DNA from: Osmia lignaria lignaria
Lineage: Eukaryota; Arthropoda; Insecta; Hymenoptera; Megachilidae
Length of the DNA: 64,000 bases
Assembly: GCF_051020975.1 (NCBI RefSeq)
Contig: NC_135035.1
Span: forward strand, 5,084,001 to 5,148,000
Direction: 5' to 3'
Of this stretch, positions 55,672 through 64,000 are shown piece after piece. A program made the position numbers and the translations under genes. Within the stretch, counting starts at the first letter, position 1; the number at the start of each line of letters is the position of its first letter. The notes beneath the pieces are model-generated. The model did no database searches and was not told the DNA's origin. It worked only from the letters and a program-made list of their open reading frames with translations.

Positions 55672-57868
55672 TATACATAGCTACTTTTGTAGAAAATGGA
55701 AAAAAGATTGTACTCCTTTAGATATTTCAACAATTCTAATAATTCTTTTTAGGCATTTATGAAATGATAACAGATATTCTATAACTTTTGAACTGGAATG
55801 TATGTGTCGAAGATTTTTTTATTATTATTTATGGAATATGCTGCAAAATAGAACGCAGCAGTATTGCAGATTGTGAAAAACTTTTTGTGGAAATAAATAA
55901 ACAGTCAATAAAAGCTATGAAAGATACTTTTTAATGAATGGTATAAATTAATAAGTACAATTATTATTACAGTTAAAGTGTACTATCAATAACTAGAGAG
56001 GGACCAGGATGAACCAAGCACGCCCCCCCCCATCCTCCACTCAAAATGTGGACTGGCCCCCCTCATCATTTTAAGATTCTAAGGTTTTAAGAATAAAAAA
56101 TTCCAGAATTCCAAAAATGTTAAGATTTTGAAGTTTTACAATTCTAAAATTAAAAAATTCTTAGATTCATAAATTGAGAAATTAAAAAATTAAAAAATTT
56201 CGAAGAGACCTGGCCCGCCCTAAAAAAATCCTAGTTACGCCAATGCATATATTGTAATGGATTTAGTCGGAAGTATGATAAGAATATGCATAAGTAACAA
56301 TGTCATTAAAAGCGGTGATTAATAGAACCAACATTTTAACGATATTAACAATCATATTTATTAATTTATAATATCTACTAATTGTTGGATTAACGAAAGA
56401 ACTGCTGAAATTGGTGTTCATTTTTTTTCACTATAAACGAATTTTCTTACAATTAAAAATATTCTGAAAAATATCTTAATTCAACTTTCTCGAACACAAA
56501 GCTAGAGACAAAAACAATTTTGTTTTACACTTTCGACTTATTTTTTTCACGTAAAATCATTCTGTTCCTGGTTTTACCATCAATATTACGATACCCTGTA
56601 TATATTGCTGTTGGAAACAAAAAGAAATTCATATATAACTTTAACAATATGTATAGGTTGATAATGATCAATGCTTCAATAAGCGTTAATTTTGAAAATG
56701 ATACAAGTCCGTTTAAAAAATATATATATAAATTGCTCATAAATAAACAGATCACATTTAAGCATATTTCAATGTTTCGTTTTCTCAGTTAAAAAAAAAA
56801 ATTAAACCAATTTCAAAAGAAACAGTCTATATTTCAGTTTTTTAATGATTTTATATGTTAAAAGAAATTATTTTAATTTTTGTAGGTTTAAGAATACTGA
56901 ATGAGGAAAAGAATCTATACGATAAAGCACAATGTATATACTAACAATAAGATAAAAGTTCACTCGACTTCAAATAGACCCTGACAATGAGTCAACCACT
57001 GGTGTATCAGGTGTTAAGCAGCGCGGGCGCTAAGCAATCAGTCCTTCGAATATACAGGGTGTCCCAAAAACATCTTACAACCCGAAAACCATAGATCCCT
57101 CTTGCGAAAGCAAATGCAAAATTCCTTTACTATTTTGTAAAATGATAGAGGTATTTTCCATTGGTAGAGGTAATTTCCACAAATTTTTATATGTAAGAAT
57201 TAAAAATTAATTAAAGGTACGCTGACGAAGACACATTCGTGTCGGACGACAAATACACTTACGAATTCAGAAGAATGTAATACGTAAGTTTTTTTAATTA
57301 AGCAAATCAAAATTCAATGTCAGCAAATAAGATTTTAATATTATTTCCAGTTAATTAGTTTTAATTAATCAAAATTTATTTATTGATATATTAAAAAATT
57401 CTTAAAAAGAAAGAGTACTTACAAAAACTAAATAAAAGCTATACTAATTAACCATTTTATAAAATGATGTTATAATAATGATCGTTTTACAATTCAATGT
57501 TGATTGGTAATTAATAAAATTTAGTATTAGTGAAAAAAGTGTTTTGATTGAAAAAAGAATAATAATTTTTATTAATTTGTTAAGTTATGATATATATTAT
57601 AAATGTATGTAATGTGCAACAGATATTAGGTTCATTACTTTATTAATATCATTCATTCCATAAATTTATAATAGATATTGCAACTTATATGATTGCCCTG
57701 ATACTTAGCAAAATATTTTTGTATAATAATATCACTTACTGGAAGAACTTGTAACAGACACTACTATTTTTGGTATATAAGTATGATCATTGGCGCAGAT
57801 ATATATTTTTATTAATAATCATTTTTATTTATTTGCATGCGTAATTATATGTAAAGATTATTCAAACG
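55672..57868. other. AT-rich; one degenerate minisatellite-bearing element
   Basis: At 56000-56245, GGGACCAGGATGAACC and GACTGGCCCCCCTC, an A/T-rich AGAATTCC-type array and GCCCGCCCT then CTAGTTACGCCAATG form a relative of the 43.5 kb minisatellite locus. A TACAGGGTGTCCCAAAAACA terminus occurs at 57053. Otherwise nothing. Confidence 0.45.
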
Positions 57869-57985
57869 TACGTAAGAGAGATAGAGATCAATAGATAGAG
57901 AGAGAAGCAGAGAGAGAGAGAGAGAAGCAGAGAGAGGGAGAGAGAAGCAGAGAGAGGGAGAGAGAAAGGAAGAGAATGAACGAGC
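57869..57985. repeat. GA-rich microsatellite
   Basis: GAGAGA runs with three AGAAGCAGAGAGAGRGAGAG units of about 20-22 bp. The leucine/serine-rich frame on the minus strand is an artefact of the repeat. Confidence 0.9.
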
Positions 57986-59479
57986 AAAAATTCAAAAGAG
58001 AGGGGACGACAGAGAGACGAAGGGTGGTGAAAGAGCAGATGCATAGTGTTTCGCGTTCCCTATCGACTTAAATTAACCAATCAATAGACTTCCAATCAAT
58101 GTGAAATACAGTTTACACTTCAAGGTGTAACCATCCAAAATTCGCTTTCTATTCACTCATATTTCATCGAATATTTAGTTACGTGCTTTCTTATTCTATC
58201 AAGCAAAACAGTTCTGTTATTTACCAATACATCTTTAATCATAACAAATATGATATGTGAATTCATGAAAAATTTTTAGTAGGTACAATATTATGTATAA
58301 ATCATTATAAATTAACAAATAGATCAACAATACATGGTGGAAATTATTTTATATAAATACTATAATTCTTATGTAAATATTCATGAGTTTACATAAACAA
58401 TAAATTATTAAAGGAGTAATATAATTTTACTAATATTACCGTTTATTTAATTTTATGGAAAATGTATGTAAATATAACAAAAGATAAGAAAATCATTATT
58501 TGGGTAAATGCAATAGTCATTATGCAACCAATTACTCAACAAATAATAGAAATAAAATTTTTAATATGATTTTATAGGAAATTAAGAAAAATTGGCAATA
58601 ATTTACGTGTAAACTTAATTTAAAGAAAAAATATTTCATGTTTTTTATTACATATTATTATTTTTGCTAACACGTTAAATAAGTGCATACATTTAGTTTA
58701 ACGTAAAATCTAAATTCCTTGTCGAAGAAAAAAACACTGATATTCGAACAATATTAGACTTTTTATAAAGTGTCAAACATTACAGAAAACAAAGTTGTCG
58801 AAAGTAATAAAATCGCCCGGTAAATGACTATATAGATTAATCGCTAAATGGAACTAGATCAATAAGCATCGAAGACGTACAATCAATTTGTATTTGAAAA
58901 AAGGAAACTATGCCGCCGTGCGTAGCGAAACAGGTTATGTAAATAACTTGTAATACATCAAATGAACTCACATAAACATAGAACGACCGCTATTGCTTTA
59001 AAAATGATTTAAACCTAATCTTCCAAAAATTCATTTAAACCTACTTTACGACTTAAATCCATTTCTCTAATTATAACAAACATTTTATTAAACTTTAAAA
59101 TGTTTATAAACAGTCTAACATGTGTATTACAGACATTAAAGACCTTCGCATACAATACGGAAAAACTTCATTTGAAAACCAAAAAGATACAAAAGTTACA
59201 GCTATTTTCAAGCTTAAATCAACATCGAGGATCATGATCTTCGACCCTACATCAAGACCTCGTCGATCAACAACTATAGCGATCCGGCGCGATTATTACA
59301 TAAACGTCCTAAACGTCATTCGGGGTAGATCGCTTGACTAGCGTTCGTAAACGTTTATTATTTTCAAGCGAACCTGTCTAATATCAATGAACACAATTCA
59401 AAGAATCTTCTTATTGCTTCTCGAAAAATTAAAAAAAAAATGGCTAATATCGAATCTCTTGCAAATATAAGTTCACCAA
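57986..59479. other. No recognisable gene
   Basis: AT-rich. A 73-codon plus frame (59120-59341) is unrecognised. GC content begins to rise after about 59200. Confidence 0.45.
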
Positions 59480-60470
59480 CGATTCGAAATTAATCTTAAG
59501 CATCCATAGTGATATTGGCACAGAACACGTTACAGTTACAGATGCACTGGTTCGAATTCAGTCGAGAAGCGTGTCGGTAACAATATACCGAAAAAGCCAG
59601 TACGCGCGCGACCAATTGGCGCGTTCTAACGATGGGCATCGAATTAAGTAGTGAATTGAGGCTCGCGGTAACTGATGGATCAATTTTGCTGCGAAAACGG
59701 TACGACCACTTGCCCGAAGAATCATGAGAACACGAGCACGAATGAGCAGTTTCAGGATTCTGGAGCAATTTCGTCCGTCAGCGTGAATTGTCAGTGATTA
59801 ATTGACGTGCTGAAAAACCGCACGTGAACACACTCGCCGTGATTTTTTACGTACGTACGTAACGCAACACAACGAAACAATAATAAAATATGACAAACTT
59901 CAGTCAGTAATTTCACTACTTACAGTGTCGCAAGCCGGGGACAAGGCAGACCAGACCCCGTCCGACTGAAGTCTAAACCGCTGTGAAATCTTCGAGCGTC
60001 GAACTGCTCTCACTGGCACACGCATTCGACCTCTACGGAAATAGAGACAGGCGCGATTGGTGTACCAACCTGCGCCTGCTCATACCCCGATCTGCCTTCT
60101 CGGACGACCGATAGTTTCGCCATCTAGTGACGTTCTACCGCGAAAACTTATCACTAGCCGGTCGCGCAATTACTTCTCGTGTATCATGCGAGTTTGCGAG
60201 ACGAACATCAAAATGCGTCACATGTAATACTGTTTTTCCGATTATGTATTGTGCACTGATGACAAATGCAAATGCGTGCTTCTCATGGGACATCTTGTCA
60301 TCGGTGCACTATACATACAAGAAGTCTCACAGGACGGCACAGGGACAAGAGGACGTAGTACACACACATCAACTGACCTCCTAGTTTTACACGAGCCTAC
60401 TTAGTAGTGTGATCACGTCGACCAATCATACGTTATTGAGGTGGGGCGCAACCAATCAGATTGCATTATT
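59480..60470 (-). promoter_or_regulatory. Candidate promoter region (CpG- and GC-richer)
   Basis: This is the longest stretch of raised GC and CpG that is not visibly a repeat. On the minus strand it has ATTGG boxes (inverse of ACCAATCA at about 60421 and 60449; GATTGGTG at about 60056 on the plus strand) and an initiator-like TCAGTC at 59969-59964. It also has a GACACT/GTAAGT donor at 59924/59923, which would give a 44-nt non-coding first exon. If that exon splices to the acceptor at 2963, the region would be the pyruvate carboxylase promoter. It could equally serve a gene to the right. No coding frame in it is recognised. Confidence 0.35.
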
Positions 60471-62274
60471 CTCATGAATCTTCTTCTGATCGATGGACAG
60501 TATATGTATATGTAGGTAGATTCTTATTTTGAAAAGAACCGCTTTATATAGAAGATAATAATTATGGATACATTAGAATACCAAGAACTTGGTTAGTAAT
60601 AGTATATGAATTACTGTTTTCATCTTAATCTCAAATTTATATTAATACTAATGAAAATTAAAATAAATGTTTTTTAAACTGCATTCGTACTTATGTATAA
60701 TAGCTTCTCTTTCTATTTTCAAATTGTTCGCTGGTTCAGTTTTACCGTTTTAACAGTGATGTATATTTATTAGTTTATGAGGACTGTTAGAAACAAAAAT
60801 TTATGCTCATAATTTTTTGAAATTTATAAAATGTAAAGATATAAAAACAGATATGATTATTTAAAAAGGGGAAATACTTTTTTCAATTTGTTAACATTCT
60901 GTTAATTGCTAACTGCTACTTATTAGCAACAGAAACAAATATCTTTACCTAGTTATGGTATTTTACCAATCATTTAAATTTATTTAATGAATGTAACGAT
61001 ATTATCTCTAATTGTAAGATAGGGTTTTAGTTTACACTTTTTGTAATATAAGTTCTACTTTTAAGAATTTAATTAAAATATTAATCTAGAAAGAAGAATA
61101 TAAAACTGATCTTTCATTATAATAAATATTATCCGTATCATTTTTTGATATCTTGAGAATATTGATCAATATGACCGCCGCATGATTGATCAACTTACAT
61201 AAGTAAATACTTAGCTTACTTTCTTTGTTTAATCTCATTGTCAGCTACATGAGGAATGATCTAATTGTAAGCCTGAACAAATTTTTCAAAACAAAAAGGC
61301 GTTGCAAAAGATTGCAGACATTAAGGAGTCCTTCCCTTGAATAGTGTAATTCGATTACTGTTGGCCACGTGATGCTATAAATTTATGGTACATCAATTAT
61401 TATTGAGTGTAATAGAATGAGATATTAGAAGTATGGATGGTCCATAAGACCTCCCTCTTTTTTTAAACAAAAAGTCTTCGTAGCTACTGCATCTTAAAAT
61501 TAGCACAAATTTTGCGTTCGACCGCATATTACGTTACTTTAAAATTTATTTTTTCAGAAAGAAAATTCATAAAAAAATTATTGCAGCCCCCTTTTTTTCA
61601 TTCACAACCTGATTAAAGTCTCTATTTAAATTATAAGTTGTATAAAAAGAAATCATTGTTACAACGCTAAGCATGAGGATTATCTTTTAAAAGAACACAT
61701 CTCACATTCAGAAATTTCAAAGAACTCTAATTATATAATTAATCACTTTATTATCTTTCTTGTAATGATTATATTCGCCTGACATAATTTTTATCTTCTG
61801 ACATAAATTTCAGTCTTCTGACTTGATTATAGGATTCCTTTCAACTGCAATGTTTCCACACAATAGTTGCTGCTGGTTTAACTACTTTGTGTAAGAAATT
61901 TGTTACAAGTTTATTGTTTTCATATAAGAGTAGCTGTTAATTTAACTATTTTGGAGTGAAATTCGTTGAACTCATCAGTAAATCTGAGATAGGGATTAAA
62001 GGGATAGATAAGATTTATTGGAAGTTGGAGGTACACTATAAATTTGAGTCATAAATCATAAAGGAGATTAAAATGATGCATCAATTGGTGTATTCAAAAA
62101 TATGGCGTTCTATTTAAAAAAAAAAAAGGTGCAACTGTAGTTTTTAGGTGCATGAATATATAAAAATCCATAAAAATTATTTGAAATGATGTACCATGAG
62201 ATACCATTTAATTTTGTTTTATGACATATTTACGATCTCTGACTGGAAGATACATCTTGTCCTAATTGTGTGGG
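60471..62274. other. No recognisable feature
   Basis: AT-rich with stops in all frames. Nothing supportable. Confidence 0.5.
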
Positions 62275-62678
62275 TCACTTTGTAAACACATGAATAACCA
62301 TCACTGTCGGTAAGCACTTGTGAGAAGGGAGCTTTCTAATGTTTTTTAGTTCCGTCGATAACTTCAAGAGTGCTGCCACATTACTTCTTCCCTGCTGGTA
62401 ACAATGTATTTGTGAATCTAATACATTTCTTCGTTGATAATATAGAACATCGGCGTTGCAGCTTTCTCCAGAAGAAGAAGCATTTTCTTTCTTTTCAGAG
62501 TAAATTGAGCTTTTTGCTGTTTTCACCGTTCTTTTGTACCATATTGCTGTCAAAACAGTGGTCTATTAAAAAGACTGCTACAGATATAATTTATCTTGGG
62601 ACACCTAAGAATAAGAGAAAGCCACAAGCATGTCAGGAACATAACAATGCTGCTACCATTCTTAGCGGCAGTCTCTAG
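62275..62678. other. Overlapping unrecognised open frames
   Basis: A minus frame of 92 codons (62553-62275, with KTAKSSIYSEKKENASSSGE and SNVAALLKLSTELKNIRKLP) and a plus frame of 102 codons (62370-62678, ending NKRKPQACQEHNNAATILSG) overlap. The minus frame has the more protein-like composition and lies downstream of an acceptor-like TTATTCTTAG (about 62610 on that strand). No family is recognised for either. Confidence 0.2.
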
Positions 62679-62727
62679 CGTAAGTTCAGCGAAATCTAAC
62701 TTAACATATCAAGGGTCAACAGGAGTG

Positions 62728-62930
62728 ACGAATTGATCTGTGAGACCTCAAGCGGAGAAATTGAAAAGTTGCGTAAGATTCTTGTCTCTTTTGCATAGAA
62801 AGACAAGAATAACGCGATTCAAATTTAGCGATTTGATAATTCAAAGATTTTGAGGTAAAGAAGTAATTTTTTCTCATAATTCTTCTTTAAAAATATTCTG
62901 TGTGCAGTTATACAACAACGTACAGAGCTT
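62728..62930 (+). repeat. Interspersed repeat, sister of 45955
   Basis: Aligned blocks are given with the 45955 copy. Ends and class are unknown. Confidence 0.6.
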
Positions 62931-64000
62931 AATTTCCCAATTGGGCTTTTAAAACTTTGTAAAAATTGTTTTTGTAGAAAAAATTTTTTTTACAATTTGA
63001 AAAACGCAAATTACTTCTTCATAGTTCACTTTTATTCCGCTAGAGATGCCACTGTCACTAGGCAATTTTTCAAAATCTCCAACAGGTTTCTGAGGCTATA
63101 AAATTGGTGAAGATCTAAAGGGATAAATCCACGTCGTCAAGATTTACATTTCGTTTCACAAAGTATAGACTTACTACCTTCAGTTGCAAGGTATTCACAA
63201 TCATATGACACCTTAGGAAACACTCTTACTATGGAATTTTTTAATTTTTACGATATATATGTATATATATTCTTACCACGAATAATAAATTTTAATTTAT
63301 CGTTTGTAAAGTGAAAACATTCATTTAATTCTTTTTATTTCTATAAAGATAGAAAAGTTCACGATTTGAAGGATTTCGTAATATGAATGTTTATCGATAA
63401 CTGCTTGCATGATAAAGTTAAGTATTCTGATTATATGAATTCGGTAACGCACAAATATGATGATAAAAAGTTATTTCGTTTATTAGAGCATATAACGAAC
63501 TTTGTTTTTTTTCATCCTTATTTTTATGAAGCCTTAGTAATGTTTGAGCCATATCTACGAAAGATTTATGTATAGAATACATTTTTCGCCGATCATCTTT
63601 ATTGCAATTAACTGTGTTTATTAAAATTTTTAGTTATCAGATGATTTAATAGAAGACACAATAGCGTAAAAAATATGCAGTTATAATTCTTTTTTCATTG
63701 ACTTTACAAAAATTTTTTAATATCCAAAGAATATTTGATACTAATCGTAAAGCATGAATTATAAGGATAATAAATTTCTGAACAGGGTATAATAATAGAT
63801 ATTTATTAATATTTGCAATTGTTGTATAAAAAAATAATATAAATTATAAATATTTTGTAATACAAATAAAACATTCATAGCTTCTATATACCATAAGTTA
63901 TGATTCTGTTATATAATTGCCATAATTTTTGCAGCAATTTTTACTGCACGTCTTTGAGGCAATGATCCAAGAAGACAATTGATATTTTAATCATTGACGT
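62931..64000. other. No recognisable gene
   Basis: AT-rich. A 62-codon plus frame (63387-63575) is unrecognised. Nothing else was seen up to the window edge. Confidence 0.45.

Noticed and set aside
57862..58044. Leu/Ser-rich 60-codon frame resembling a membrane protein
   Set aside because: It is the complement of a GA microsatellite.
62275..62678. Host gene exon on either strand
   Set aside because: Open frames overlap on both strands and no family or complete splice-site pair supports either. Kept only as an unrecognised frame.

Overview
This window is AT-rich eukaryotic DNA, most likely from an insect. The evidence is scattered CCTAACC/TTAGGTTAGG motifs, many TA-, TTAA- and 8-bp-flanked non-autonomous transposons, insect-style MULE, Tc1 and non-LTR relics, and one spliced nuclear gene for a mitochondrial enzyme. 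Hymenoptera is a plausible guess from the repeat style but is not proved here. There are no prokaryotic features, tRNA or rRNA genes, or CRISPR arrays that I could support.

Host gene content is very low. The only secure host coding sequence is the first coding exon of mitochondrial pyruvate carboxylase, on the minus strand at 2446-2578. It ends in VLVANR followed by a split Gly codon at a GTGAG donor, the start of the biotin-carboxylase domain. The rest of the gene runs off the left edge. A good splice acceptor at 2963-2964 suggests that this exon begins with about 0.38 kb of 5' UTR and that the promoter lies further right. A GC- and CpG-richer stretch at about 59.5-60.5 kb, with a minus-strand initiator-like motif, a GTAAGT donor and CCAAT motifs, is one candidate promoter. 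If that is correct, almost the whole window is a huge first intron. The link is inference.

The rest is a dense collection of mobile-element remnants. By region: 0.1-1.8 kb is a foldback element split by a hAT element and a pogo-like element. 4.9-6.2 kb and 14.5-15.3 kb are nested palindromes. 7.6-8.3 kb is a foldback holding a MITE whose empty site survives at 24.4 kb. 12.7-13.2 kb is an uninterrupted MULE-transposase fragment. 13.46-14.17 kb is an LTR-like transcription unit with TATA box, hairpin array and poly(A) signals. 15.5-20.7 kb carries mariner MITEs and a Tc1-like remnant. 24-26 kb holds large inverted repeats. 27.2-28.1 kb is an LTR, with a truncated sister at 40.5 kb. 28.85-29.2 kb is a foldback with a mirrored 11-bp array. 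30-34.7 kb is a cluster of palindromes, piggyBac-like and pogo-like MITEs and a non-LTR relic. 38.6 kb is a second non-LTR relic. 45-53 kb contains piggyBac, hAT and Tc1 derivatives, several with clean target-site duplications.

The most unusual signal is at 13769-14059. Four hairpins in tandem have different but perfectly complementary stems around a nearly constant loop, which looks like compensatory change preserving structure. The second is the mirrored 11-bp array at 28936-29142. The third is the recurrent nesting of elements inside palindromes.
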